Below, in pieces: positions 18,288 to 26,432 of a DNA stretch of 64,000 bases; the stretch's first letter is position 1, and each line of letters starts with the position of its first letter. Under the pieces are notes generated by a model. The model made no database searches. It had not been told where the DNA came from and saw only the letters and a program-made list of their open reading frames with translations. Made by a program: the position numbers and the translations under genes. Origin of the DNA: Izemoplasma sp964435595 (lineage in GTDB: Bacteria; Bacillota_I; Bacilli_A; Izemoplasmatales; Izemoplasmataceae); contig CAYSZV010000007.1 of NCBI GenBank assembly GCA_964435595.1, positions 1 through 64,000 on the forward strand, read 5' to 3'.

Positions 18288-19403
18288 ATGGCAATTAAAT
18301 ATGAATTAATACATGAGTGTAAACAAACAGGAGCAAGATATGGTATTTTACATACTCCGCATGGGAGTTTTGAAACACCGATTTTTATGCCTGTAGGTAC
18401 AAAAGCTACAGTAAAGACGCTTGAGAACAAAGAAATTGAAGAAGTAAGCGATGGATTGATCCTTGGAAATACATATCATCTGTGGCTACAACCTGGTGAT
18501 GAAATTGTAAAAGACCAAGGTGGAATCAGAGGATTTATGAAATGGGACCATGCATTGTTAACAGACAGTGGTGGATTCCAAGTATTTTCTTTGTCTGCGA
18601 TAAGAAAAATCACAGAAGAAGGCGTTACTTTCCGCCATCACAAATCAGGGGAGAAACTATTTATGAGTCCTGAAGATAGTATCCGCATCCAAAATAATCT
18701 TGGTGCAGATATCATTATGAGCTTCGATGAATGTCCTCCATTCGATAGTACTTATGATTATATGAAACAGTCTGTCGAGCGTACATTGCGTTGGGCCAAG
18801 AGAGGCTTGAATGCACATAAAAGACCTACTGACCAGGCACTATTTGGGATTGTTCAAGGCGGTCCATACGAAGACTTACGTAAAATGTGTGCTGAAGAGC
18901 TAATTAAAATGGATTTTCCTGGATACAGTATTGGTGGACTTAGTGTTGGTGAGAGCAAGGAAGAAATGTATAAGGTGCTTGACCACCTAAAAAATGTTAT
19001 GCCAAAAGATAAACCTCTTTATTTAATGGGTGTTGGCACTCCAGATGACATCATTGAAGGTGTCATACGAGGAATTGATATGTTTGATTGTGTCAATCCT
19101 ACAAGATTAGCAAGACATGGTAGTGCCATGACAAGTCTTGGACGCATCGCAATCAAGAATAAAACATTTGAATCTGACAAAAGTCCGCTAGACCCAAATT
19201 GTGACTGTAAAGTTTGTACTACATATACAAAAAGTTATCTAAGACACCTTTTCAAGGGAGAAGAAATGTTAGGACAAAGACTGGTAAGTTACCACAATTT
19301 ATATTTCTTAAAAACATTGACTAAACAGATTCGAGAAGCAATAAAGACAGACAAATTAGGTGACTTTAAAAAAGAGTTTTTCGCCTCGTACTACAAAAAA
19401 TAA
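18288..19403 (+). CDS. tgt: queuine/preQ1 tRNA-guanine transglycosylase
   Basis: Tgt exchanges G34 of GUN-anticodon tRNAs for preQ1. At 371 aa the protein has the TDSGGFQVFSL and FGIVQGG active-site motifs. The nucleophile region FDCVNPTRLARHG is normal, and the zinc site CDCKVCTTYTKSYLRHL is complete. The start at MAIKYELIHECKQTGARYG has GGTGA five bases upstream; an ATG four codons earlier is less likely. It cooperates with queA (8906) and yhhQ (12174), although here it is separated from queA by other genes. Confidence 0.95.
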   Translation: MAIKYELIHECKQTGARYGILHTPHGSFETPIFMPVGTKATVKTLENKEIEEVSDGLILGNTYHLWLQPGDEIVKDQGGIRGFMKWDHALLTDSGGFQVFSLSAIRKITEEGVTFRHHKSGEKLFMSPEDSIRIQNNLGADIIMSFDECPPFDSTYDYMKQSVERTLRWAKRGLNAHKRPTDQALFGIVQGGPYEDLRKMCAEELIKMDFPGYSIGGLSVGESKEEMYKVLDHLKNVMPKDKPLYLMGVGTPDDIIEGVIRGIDMFDCVNPTRLARHGSAMTSLGRIAIKNKTFESDKSPLDPNCDCKVCTTYTKSYLRHLFKGEEMLGQRLVSYHNLYFLKTLTKQIREAIKTDKLGDFKKEFFASYYKK

Positions 19404-19442
19404 GAAATTTCATATAATATATTCAACTTTTGACTAAACTTA

Positions 19443-19451
19443 TGTTATAAT
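19443..19451 (+). promoter_or_regulatory. extended -10 promoter of ftsZ
   Basis: TGTTATAAT, an extended -10 hexamer, lies 30 bp before the ftsZ ATG. The -35 is weak (TTCAAC at 18-bp spacing). Confidence 0.55.
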
Positions 19452-19481
19452 TAATTAATAAATTAATTGGAGGTAGTTTTT

Positions 19482-20633
19482 ATGTTTGAATCAATGGATA
19501 CTTTTAACCAAAAGCCTACAATTAAAGTAATCGGTATTGGAGGCGGTGGTGGAAACGCCGTTAATAGAATGATCGAGAACGACGTACAAGGTGTCGATTT
19601 CGTAGCCATCAATACAGACGCACAAGTATTAAGACTTTCAAAAGCAGATACCCGTATCCAAATCGGTAAGTTACTGACAAGGGGATTGGGCGCGGGTGCC
19701 GATCCAGAAATTGGACGTAGAGCAGCGATTGAAAGTGAAGACGAAATACGTGAATTGTTAGCTGATACTGACATGGTATTTATCACTGCAGGTATGGGTG
19801 GTGGAACTGGTACAGGTGCTGCACCAGTAATCGCTAGTCTTGCAAGGGAATTAGGATGTTTAACCATCGGTATTGTTACAAAACCTTTTAGTTTTGAAGG
19901 ACGTAGACGTGTTGCAACAGCGTTAGAGGGATTAGATGCCTTAAAGCCATATGTTGACACATTAATCGTTGTGCCAAATGATCGTTTACTTTATGTAGTG
20001 GATCGTTCCACAAGTATGTTAGAAGCATTTAGAGAAGCTGATAATGTACTAAGACAAGGTGTTCAAGGAATCGCAGAAATTATTACTGTACCTGGACTAA
20101 TCAACGTAGACTTCGCGGATGTTAAAACTGTTATGAAAGATAAAGGGACTGCATTAATGGGTATTGGTGCTTCAAGTGGTGAAAACCGTGCAATTGAAGC
20201 AACTAGAAAAGCCATCCATTCCCCTCTTTTAGATGCCAACATTGACGGAGCAACAGATGCAATAGTAAACATTTCAAGTGGTGTAGATATAGCTTTATGG
20301 GAAGTAAACGAAGCAGTAGAATCGATTCAAAATGCGTCTTCTACTGAAATTAATATTATTTACGGTACAACGATTAACAAAGACATTCAAGATGAAGTTA
20401 TCGTTACCGTAATTGCAGCAGGGTTTGATGAAAAGAAATCAGTATCTATGAGTGATATTGGGGTCGAATCATTTGAAGTGGATGAAGATGTTTCTTCAAA
20501 AGAAGATCAAACTCAACAAAAAAGAGGACTATTCGGTAAACGCAATAAGAAAAAAGTGGAAGAAGTTGTGGAAGAAATCGAAGAGCCAGATAAAACAGCC
20601 ATTCCTTCATGGCTAAAATCAAGATTTAAATAA
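19482..20633 (+). CDS. ftsZ: cell division GTPase FtsZ
   Basis: FtsZ polymerises into the cytokinetic ring. The 383-aa protein has the nucleotide-binding GIGGGGGNAVNRM motif, tubulin signature GGGTGTG at 106-112, and the T7-loop region NVDFADVKTVM. A short charged linker leads to the C-terminal conserved peptide IPSWLKSRFK, the site that binds FtsA/SepF. The ATG has GGAGG eight bases upstream. No ftsA precedes it; tgt does. The neighbours downstream (ylmE, sepF, ylmG, ylmH) are the usual division cluster, and SepF is the likely membrane tether. Confidence 0.98.
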   Translation: MFESMDTFNQKPTIKVIGIGGGGGNAVNRMIENDVQGVDFVAINTDAQVLRLSKADTRIQIGKLLTRGLGAGADPEIGRRAAIESEDEIRELLADTDMVFITAGMGGGTGTGAAPVIASLARELGCLTIGIVTKPFSFEGRRRVATALEGLDALKPYVDTLIVVPNDRLLYVVDRSTSMLEAFREADNVLRQGVQGIAEIITVPGLINVDFADVKTVMKDKGTALMGIGASSGENRAIEATRKAIHSPLLDANIDGATDAIVNISSGVDIALWEVNEAVESIQNASSTEINIIYGTTINKDIQDEVIVTVIAAGFDEKKSVSMSDIGVESFEVDEDVSSKEDQTQQKRGLFGKRNKKKVEEVVEEIEEPDKTAIPSWLKSRFK

Positions 20634-20654
20634 GCGCATCCACGCGCTTTTTTA
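20632..20654 (+). terminator. weak terminator or attenuator after ftsZ
   Basis: Stem AAGCGC (20632-20637) / GCGCTT (20644-20649) with T6 follows the ftsZ stop at once. The next gene starts 20 bp on, so read-through probably feeds the ylm genes at reduced level. Confidence 0.65.
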
Positions 20655-20673
20655 ATAGTGAGGTGTGAACAAT

Positions 20674-20835
20674 ATGAAGAAATATTATTGGATTGTTTAT
20701 ATAGGATTGATTCTTATCATTGTATTATCTTTGGTCGTATTTCCATCTATGTCTGATATGTTAGAAATGCTTTTGTATGCAACTGCAATCTTTTTAACTA
20801 GTGTGTTTCTCTACTCTACGAGGAAACGAAAATGA
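20674..20835 (+). CDS. 53-aa two-helix membrane protein between ftsZ and ylmE
   Basis: This short gene starts MKKYYWIVYIGLILIIVL and ends STRKRK. Two hydrophobic helices (about residues 5-22 and 31-47) are separated by a short acidic loop, with basic residues at both ends, so both termini are expected inside. GAGGTG lies seven to nine bases before the ATG, and the stop overlaps the ylmE start as ATGA, which indicates translational coupling. I know no family for it. Its position suggests a role linked to division, but that is inference. Confidence 0.75.
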   Translation: MKKYYWIVYIGLILIIVLSLVVFPSMSDMLEMLLYATAIFLTSVFLYSTRKRK

Positions 20836-21470
20836 TATTCTACACAGACAAAGTTAAGAAAAACGTCCCCAAAGACATTACAATCGTTGCAGCAACAAAA
20901 TACTTTACTGCCGACCAAATGAGAGAGCTGTATCACACAGGAATTACTCATTTTGGAGAAAATAGAGTCGAACTCTTATTAGAGAAACAAGAAGCCCTAA
21001 AAGACTTACCTATTACATGGCATTTAATTGGAACCTTACAAACAAAGAAAACAAAAAAAATAATCAATCAAATCAATTATCTCCACAGTCTTGATACTAT
21101 TAAATTAGCACAAGAAATTGACAAACGAAGAACATCTCCACTGAACTGCTTTGTACAAGTTAATATTAGTCACGAAGAAAGCAAACATGGTCTCGATGAA
21201 GAAAGCATTATCCCCTTCATCAAAGAAGTCTCGCAATACAAAAATATAAACATTATTGGTCTGATGGGAATGGCAGCTTATACAGATGATATCACAATCA
21301 TCAATCAAGCATTCCAAAAGATCAATGATATCAAAGATACAATCAATCAAACATTACAATTAAACATCCAGGAATTAAGTATCGGCATGAGCAATGATTA
21401 CTTACAAGCAATCAAATACAATGCAACATTCTTAAGACTTGGAAGTGTCTTATTTAGGAGTGAAAATTAA
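20832..21470 (+). CDS. ylmE: YggS-family PLP-binding protein YlmE
   Basis: Members of this family (PLPBP/YggS) bind pyridoxal phosphate without known catalysis and affect B6 and amino-acid homeostasis. The 212-aa protein shows the N-terminal alanine-racemase barrel, PLP lysine K23 in VAATKYF, HFGENRVE, WHLIGTLQTKK and the C-terminal LSIGMSNDYLQAI motif. The start overlaps the upstream small gene and the stop shares a base with sepF (TAATG). The position between ftsZ and sepF is conserved in Bacillota; the companion ylmD is missing here. Confidence 0.93.
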   Translation: MIFYTDKVKKNVPKDITIVAATKYFTADQMRELYHTGITHFGENRVELLLEKQEALKDLPITWHLIGTLQTKKTKKIINQINYLHSLDTIKLAQEIDKRRTSPLNCFVQVNISHEESKHGLDEESIIPFIKEVSQYKNINIIGLMGMAAYTDDITIINQAFQKINDIKDTINQTLQLNIQELSIGMSNDYLQAIKYNATFLRLGSVLFRSEN

Positions 21471-21760
21471 TGGAAAAACAAAAAAAAGCAAGTGAACGTA
21501 TTGAATTTATTTTAATGGAAGAAGAAATGGATGTATTAAAAGTATCTGATAAATTACTTTATGGTACACCAATTATGATTAACTTTGATGGCTATGATGA
21601 AATCGAAGCTAATAAGGTTATCACCTTCTTATCAGGTGTTACTTACGCGATTGATGGAGAAATAGAAGTGGTCCAACGCAAGGTATTTTTATTCGCATCT
21701 AAGGAAGACTATAAAGATGGCTCATTACGTAAATTCGTAAAGCAACATAAAGAATTATGA
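21470..21760 (+). CDS. sepF: short SepF, FtsZ-associated division protein
   Basis: SepF bundles FtsZ and links it to the membrane. This protein is only 96 aa, compared with roughly 150 in Bacillus. The globular core is present (DKLLYGTPIMINFDGYDEIEANKVITFLSG then a GEIEVVQRKVFLFA strand). The long disordered linker is missing and the N-terminus is only about 20 residues (MEKQKKASERIEFILMEEEM), weakly amphipathic. Start and stop overlap ylmE and ylmG, so the cluster is tightly coupled. With no ftsA seen, SepF would be the main anchor, which makes its reduced N-terminus notable. Confidence 0.88.
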   Translation: MEKQKKASERIEFILMEEEMDVLKVSDKLLYGTPIMINFDGYDEIEANKVITFLSGVTYAIDGEIEVVQRKVFLFASKEDYKDGSLRKFVKQHKEL

Positions 21761-22014
21761 GTTCAGAAGTCGTATTCTTTTATGTATTATCACTACTATC
21801 TTTATACCAATACGCATTGTTCATCTACATTCTTTTAACATGGCTTCCATCAGTTCATGAAACGATGATTTTTAAGTTTTTTGAAACCCTGTCTGAACCT
21901 TTCTTTAGAGTATTTAGAGGATGGCTTCGTTTTGGTACATTAGACTTAACTCCGGTATTCGGACTAATCCTATATGGCTTATTACTAAACTTTGTAAGAG
22001 GAAACCTTCAGTGA
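21757..22014 (+). CDS. ylmG: YggT-family membrane protein YlmG
   Basis: This 85-aa protein has two membrane helices. The first is a hydrophobic segment at about 5-30 (YVLSLLSLYQYALFIYILL). The family motif LSEPFFRVFRGWL then leads into a second helix ending LLNFVRG. It is inserted in the cytoplasmic membrane; homologues influence division or nucleoid shape, with unknown mechanism. It overlaps sepF by 4 bp and ylmH by 4 bp. Confidence 0.92.
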   Translation: MSSEVVFFYVLSLLSLYQYALFIYILLTWLPSVHETMIFKFFETLSEPFFRVFRGWLRFGTLDLTPVFGLILYGLLLNFVRGNLQ

Positions 22015-22700
22015 AGTTTCTAGATAAAATCAAACATTACGATCACAACACCGTTACAAAGACGATGTTTTTAACACAGACTGAACAAAAACAATTACAA
22101 AATCAACTGAAATATACAGTTGATTTTTTGATTGATGGTGGCTATTCTAATTTTGAACGGGGACGTGCGTTTATCAATATGGACGTTTGTGATATCTCGT
22201 GCTACAAGATATCACCAACGAGTTCTTTTATCACTTTGACACATCAAAATATATTAGGTAGTTTACTCGCTTTAAACATCAAAAGAGAGACAATTGGAGA
22301 TATCATTCCGGAACATTCTGTTTTCTATATAATAAGTGAACTGGATTCTTTTATCATTCAAGAGTTCACCTCAATTGGGAATTCACCAATTTTATTGGAA
22401 AAGATTGACGGAAAAAAGATTATTAGAAGCGTAGAGTTTGAAGAAAAAAAAGCATTTGTAGATAGTTTGCGGTTGGATTTAATTGTAAGCAAATTAGCCA
22501 ATTGTTACCGAAAAGAAGCAGTTATATTAATAGAATCTGAACTGATCAAGGTAAATCAAGTAATTGTAACAAAAATTTCAAAGCCCTTGCAAGAAAACGA
22601 TATTATTAGTATTCGGAAAAAAGGACGATTCAAGGTGATTGATACACAAAATACGTCAAGAAAAGGGAAAATTGTATTAATCTATGGAAAATTTGTGTAA
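22011..22700 (+). CDS. ylmH: S4-domain RNA-binding protein YlmH
   Basis: The start is a GTG overlapping the ylmG stop (GTGA), with GAGG nine bases upstream, giving 229 aa beginning VKFLDKIK. The N-terminal two thirds is the YlmH-specific domain. An S4 RNA-binding fold occupies about 160-225 (LRLDLIVSKLANCYRKEAVILIESELIKVNQ). YlmH acts on stalled ribosomes in Bacillota. In Bacillus divIVA follows; here the next element is the T-box leader. Confidence 0.92.
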   Translation: MKFLDKIKHYDHNTVTKTMFLTQTEQKQLQNQLKYTVDFLIDGGYSNFERGRAFINMDVCDISCYKISPTSSFITLTHQNILGSLLALNIKRETIGDIIPEHSVFYIISELDSFIIQEFTSIGNSPILLEKIDGKKIIRSVEFEEKKAFVDSLRLDLIVSKLANCYRKEAVILIESELIKVNQVIVTKISKPLQENDIISIRKKGRFKVIDTQNTSRKGKIVLIYGKFV

Positions 22701-22706
22701 AAACTG

Positions 22707-22734
22707 TTGAATTTACGAAATAATTCGTTATAAT
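22707..22734 (+). promoter_or_regulatory. promoter of the T-box/ileS unit
   Basis: TTGAAT and TATAAT are 16 bp apart, just after the ylmH stop, about 10 bp before the leader RNA. Confidence 0.65.
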
Positions 22735-22744
22735 ACAGTATAGA

Positions 22745-22970
22745 TAAGACATAGAAGAGGACATGATTTATATTTCATTCTTTATACAGAGACCAAGTGT
22801 TGCTGAGAACTTGGAAAGAAGTATATAAATATATCACCTTGGAGTTGAATATTCGAATCAATTAGAATATTACGTATCTCTGCGTTAAAGAGTTGAGAGC
22901 TAGAGAAATCTAGAACTAAGGTGGTACCGCGGAAACTCTTTCGTCCTTATTTTTTAGGGCGATTTTTTTT
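22745..22970 (+). promoter_or_regulatory. T-box riboswitch, tRNA-Ile specific
   Basis: The T-box sequence AAGGTGGTACCGCGG is at 22918-22932, and the competing terminator CGTCCT/AGGGCG (22943-22962) is followed by a T run. Upstream, a long Stem I region contains an ATC at 22833-22835 flanked like a specifier codon, which fits isoleucine and the downstream ileS. Uncharged tRNA-Ile should stabilise the antiterminator. The first gene behind the switch is a 61-aa membrane protein, so that gene is under the same control. Confidence 0.93.
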
Positions 22971-22989
22971 ATTTTATGGAGGTGATTGA

Positions 22990-23175
22990 ATGAAGTGGAT
23001 TATTTATTATATTTATTCAATGGTAATATTTGGAGTAGGATATTTAATACGATTTATTCTGTCCGCAATTCTAGGACTATTTATGGCTAGTCCAGATATG
23101 TTAAGTACGATATTAGCCATTATTATAACGTTTGGATTATCGATATGGTATATCGATTGGAATATGAAACGATAA
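22990..23175 (+). CDS. 61-aa membrane protein between the T-box and ileS
   Basis: Two hydrophobic helices (about 3-31 and 36-55) with a short loop and a WNMKR basic end make this a small integral membrane protein. GGAGGTGA lies before the ATG. It sits after the T-box terminator and 16 bp before ileS, so it should be induced on isoleucine starvation together with ileS. I do not recognise a family. In Bacillus this general position is near divIVA, but there is no DivIVA-like sequence here. Confidence 0.75.
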   Translation: MKWIIYYIYSMVIFGVGYLIRFILSAILGLFMASPDMLSTILAIIITFGLSIWYIDWNMKR

Positions 23176-23191
23176 TGTTAGGAGAAAGAAA

Positions 23192-25915
23192 ATGAGCGAT
23201 TATAAAGACACATTATTAATGCCTAAGACCGAATTTAAAATGAGAGGGAACTTAGGACAAAATGAACCAAAGATGCAATTACTTTGGGATGAACAAGATT
23301 TATACAACAAGAGATTGGAAAAAAACAAAAACAACACACCTTTTGTACTTCATGATGGGCCACCGTACGCGAATGGAAACATTCATATCGGTCACGCTTT
23401 GAATAAAGTATTAAAGGATTTTGTAGTGCGTTATAAAAGTATGCAAGGATTCTATTCAAGATATGTTCCAGGTTGGGATACACATGGGCTTCCAATTGAA
23501 ACAGCTCTTGTAAAAAACAAAAAAGTAAAAAGACATGAAATCCCGAAAGTTGAATTTAGAAAGTTATGTTACGAATACGCTATGGAACAAGTGGATAAAC
23601 AACGTGAACAATTCAAACGCCTTGGAATTTTAGGGGAATGGGATAATCCATATATCACGTTGGAAGCAAAATACGAAGCAAGCCAAATGAGAGTGTTTGC
23701 TGATATGGTAGAAAAAGGATTAATCTTTAAAGGGAAAAAACCTGTGTTTTGGAGTCCTTCAAGTGAAACGGCACTTGCAGAGGCAGAAATAGAATATCAC
23801 GATAAAAAAGATGCTTCAATTTATGTAGCTATGGATGCAGTAGATAAGAAAGACGTTGTCGATTTCGACTTTAAATATATCATCTGGACAACAACTCCAT
23901 GGACAATTCCTGCTAACTTAGCAATCGCAGTGGGAGAGTTAATTGAATACGATTTTGTGAAAGTAAACAAAGATGTGATCTATTTGGTTGCAACTGAATT
24001 AGTTGCAGAATTAACGTCTATCTTTGAGTGGGAAGATGTTGAACTTATCAAACGTGTTCGTGGGAAAGAATTAGAATTTTTAACATACAAACATCCGTTA
24101 TATGATAGAATCAGCCCGGTTGTATTAGGTCATCACGTAAGTGTTGATGGTGGTACAGGATTGGTTCATACTGCTCCTGGTCACGGGGAAGATGACTTCA
24201 TGATTGGTCAAGCATATGGACTTGAAACATTCTGTCCTGTAGATGGCAAAGGAATCATGATGAAAGCATCTGGACCATATGAGGGTTTATTTATTGAAGA
24301 TTGTAATAGAGCTGTTGTAAAAGATTTAGATGAAGATGGATCGTTGTTAAAATTGCAAATGATTACCCATAGTTACCCACACGATTGGAGAACCAAACAA
24401 CCTGTCATCTTTAGAGCAACACCACAATGGTTTGCTTCAATTGAAACGTTAAAAGATGATATGCTTCAAGAAATTAAAAACGTTACTTGGTTCCCAAAAT
24501 GGGGAGAAGTGCGTATGGAAAATATGGTAAAAGATAGAAAAGCTTGGTGTATCAGTAGACAACGTACATGGGGTGTACCAATTCCGGTATTCTATAACGA
24601 AGATAAAACTGAAATTCTTGATGGTGATGTCATCAGACACGTAGCTGATGTTTTCGCTGAACATGGAAGCAATGCTTGGTATGAAATGGATGCCAAAGAC
24701 TTATTGCCAAAAGGATATACAAATCCTGCTTCACCAAATGGATTCTTTGAAAAAGAAACTGACATCTTAGATGTATGGTTTGATAGTGGAACAAGTCATC
24801 ACGGTGGAATGACAGACTTTGGTCTAGCATACCCAAGTGATTTATACTTAGAAGGAAGCGATCAATATCGTGGCTGGTTTAATTCAAGTTTATCTACTGG
24901 AGTTGCATCAATGGGACAAAGTCCATATAAAACGTGTTTAACACACGGATTTGTATTAGATGGTGATGGACGTAAAATGAGTAAATCATTAGGAAATGTT
25001 ATTGATCCATTGAAAATCATGAATCAAATGGGTGCTGATATCTTACGTTTATGGGTTGCTTCAGTGGATTATCAATCAGACGTTCGTATTAGTAATGATA
25101 TGATGAAACAAGTATCTGAAAGTTACCGTAAAATCAGAAATACATTCCGTTTTATGTTAGGAAACTTAAATGATTTTAATCCAGATACTGATGCAGTACC
25201 ATTTGAACAATTGAATGATGTTGATAAATATGTATCAATCAAATTAAACAATTTAGTGAAAGATTCTATTTATCGATATGATCACTTTGAGTTTGATGCA
25301 GTATATCGTGATATCACAAACTTTGTGACAAGAGAAATGAGTGCATTCTACTTAGATTTCATTAAAGATGTACTATACATTGAAAAAGAAAATGATCATA
25401 ACAGAAGATCAATTCAAACTGTATTGTATGATGTAACTTTAACATTATTACAACTATTATCACCTATCCTTCCACACACAACAGACGAAGTCTATTCATT
25501 CTTACCTCATCATAAAGAGGAAAATATCTACTTAGAAAATATGCCAAAAGTAAGAGAATTAGGAAATGCTGAGTTTGAAGAAAAATGGAATCAATTCATG
25601 GTGGTTAGAGATAATGTATTAAAAGCGTTAGAAGAAGCAAGAAATGATAAAGTTATCGGAAAATCTTTTAATGCAAAATTAACATTGTATCCTGAAAACG
25701 AAATAAAAGAATTACTTGAAAGCATGGATGCGAACCTACAGCAAATCTTCATCGTTTCACAATTTGAAATGAAAGAAGGAAAAGGGAAATATGAATTTAA
25801 TAATGTTTCTATCGATGTAGACGCAGCACAAGGGGAAACATGTGATAGATGTTGGCAAGTAGTAGAGCATACTGATGAAGGATTATGTCCTCGTTGTCAG
25901 TCAGTTGTAAAATAG
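23192..25915 (+). CDS. ileS: isoleucyl-tRNA synthetase
   Basis: This is a class Ia synthetase of 907 aa. The HIGH motif is at 65-68 (NIHIGHALNK) and KMSKS at 595-599. The CP1 editing domain is present, with WTTTPWTIPANLAI and GTGLVHTAPGHGEDDF. The C-terminal zinc site uses C884, C887, C899 and C902. The start ATG follows GGAGAAAG. It is expressed from the T-box unit and closed by the terminator at 25929. Confidence 0.98.
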   Translation: MSDYKDTLLMPKTEFKMRGNLGQNEPKMQLLWDEQDLYNKRLEKNKNNTPFVLHDGPPYANGNIHIGHALNKVLKDFVVRYKSMQGFYSRYVPGWDTHGLPIETALVKNKKVKRHEIPKVEFRKLCYEYAMEQVDKQREQFKRLGILGEWDNPYITLEAKYEASQMRVFADMVEKGLIFKGKKPVFWSPSSETALAEAEIEYHDKKDASIYVAMDAVDKKDVVDFDFKYIIWTTTPWTIPANLAIAVGELIEYDFVKVNKDVIYLVATELVAELTSIFEWEDVELIKRVRGKELEFLTYKHPLYDRISPVVLGHHVSVDGGTGLVHTAPGHGEDDFMIGQAYGLETFCPVDGKGIMMKASGPYEGLFIEDCNRAVVKDLDEDGSLLKLQMITHSYPHDWRTKQPVIFRATPQWFASIETLKDDMLQEIKNVTWFPKWGEVRMENMVKDRKAWCISRQRTWGVPIPVFYNEDKTEILDGDVIRHVADVFAEHGSNAWYEMDAKDLLPKGYTNPASPNGFFEKETDILDVWFDSGTSHHGGMTDFGLAYPSDLYLEGSDQYRGWFNSSLSTGVASMGQSPYKTCLTHGFVLDGDGRKMSKSLGNVIDPLKIMNQMGADILRLWVASVDYQSDVRISNDMMKQVSESYRKIRNTFRFMLGNLNDFNPDTDAVPFEQLNDVDKYVSIKLNNLVKDSIYRYDHFEFDAVYRDITNFVTREMSAFYLDFIKDVLYIEKENDHNRRSIQTVLYDVTLTLLQLLSPILPHTTDEVYSFLPHHKEENIYLENMPKVRELGNAEFEEKWNQFMVVRDNVLKALEEARNDKVIGKSFNAKLTLYPENEIKELLESMDANLQQIFIVSQFEMKEGKGKYEFNNVSIDVDAAQGETCDRCWQVVEHTDEGLCPRCQSVVK

Positions 25916-25928
25916 TGTAACTTATACA

Positions 25929-25956
25929 AAAGGAGTGACAGTCACTCCTTTTTTTT
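25929..25956 (+). terminator. ileS terminator
   Basis: AAGGAGTGAC / GTCACTCCTT around one central A, followed by T6, 14 bp after the ileS stop. Confidence 0.85.
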
Positions 25957-25985
25957 GTATACTAATATGGAAGGAAGTGAGCAAC

Positions 25986-26263
25986 ATGAAAAAACTAATA
26001 TTTTTAACAAGTTTATTAATGGTATTCACCTTATCAGGATGCCAAGAAAAGCCATTTGATTCAGATGTAGATGGATTTGAATATACAGAAAGTAATGAAC
26101 TCGTATTCAACTTTGATACAGGAAGTGGAAAGACTGAGTTATTTAGGTTTGAATTTGATGAAGAATTGAAGATGTTTGTCAATGATGATAAAACAATTTA
26201 TAACTTCAAGAACATTAATGATTATACAGTAGCATCGACTCAAATAGAAAAATTGATTACAAT
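25986..26263 (+). CDS. lipoprotein, N-terminal part (split by scaffold join)
   Basis: The protein begins MKKLIFLTSLLMVFTLSGC, a signal peptide with the lipobox LSGC (C19). The ~75 residues that follow are acidic. The in-frame continuation is at 26433, where the 38-bp sequence 26226-26263 is repeated with one mismatch. Joined there, the complete lipoprotein would have about 330 residues. In the sequence as given, the frame ends at a TAA at 26270 in unrelated DNA. It is unrelated to a lipoprotein family I know. Confidence 0.75.
26226..26263 (+). repeat. 38-bp duplicated sequence, copy 1
   Basis: The sequence beginning ACAGTAGCATCGACTC is nearly identical (37 of 38) to 26433-26470. It most likely marks overlapping contig ends rather than a genomic repeat. 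Confidence 0.75.
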
Positions 26264-26432
26264 AGATTAAGTGTAAAATCTAAAACATGTCTTCATTGTA
26301 GAGTAGAGAAAAGAGATAATGCAGAATTATTATGCTATGCATACGTACAAAACCTTGAAGGCAAATTTTGTTTTGAAGAAATTTATCCCAACAAGTTTGA
26401 AGATGCTGTTTCATTTCTTCAANNNNNNNNNN
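26264..26432. other. unrelated coding fragment (159 bp) plus 10-N gap inside the lipoprotein gene
   Basis: From 26264 to the gap at 26423, one frame is fully open (residues such as SKTCLHCRVEKRDNAELLCY), with a CxxC pair. It is out of frame with the lipoprotein and so belongs to another gene. The N run is 26423-26432. The fragment is too short to name. It is probably a chimeric contig end. Confidence 0.6.

Noticed and set aside
20674..25915. Use of TGA as tryptophan, as in many mollicutes
   Set aside because: TGA functions as a stop for several genes with normal C-termini, and Trp in IleS and others is TGG.
26319..26432. Frame running across the N gap into the lipoprotein as one gene start
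   Set aside because: It reads the foreign fragment out of phase and passes through undetermined bases; the lipobox start at 25986 is the true N-terminus.
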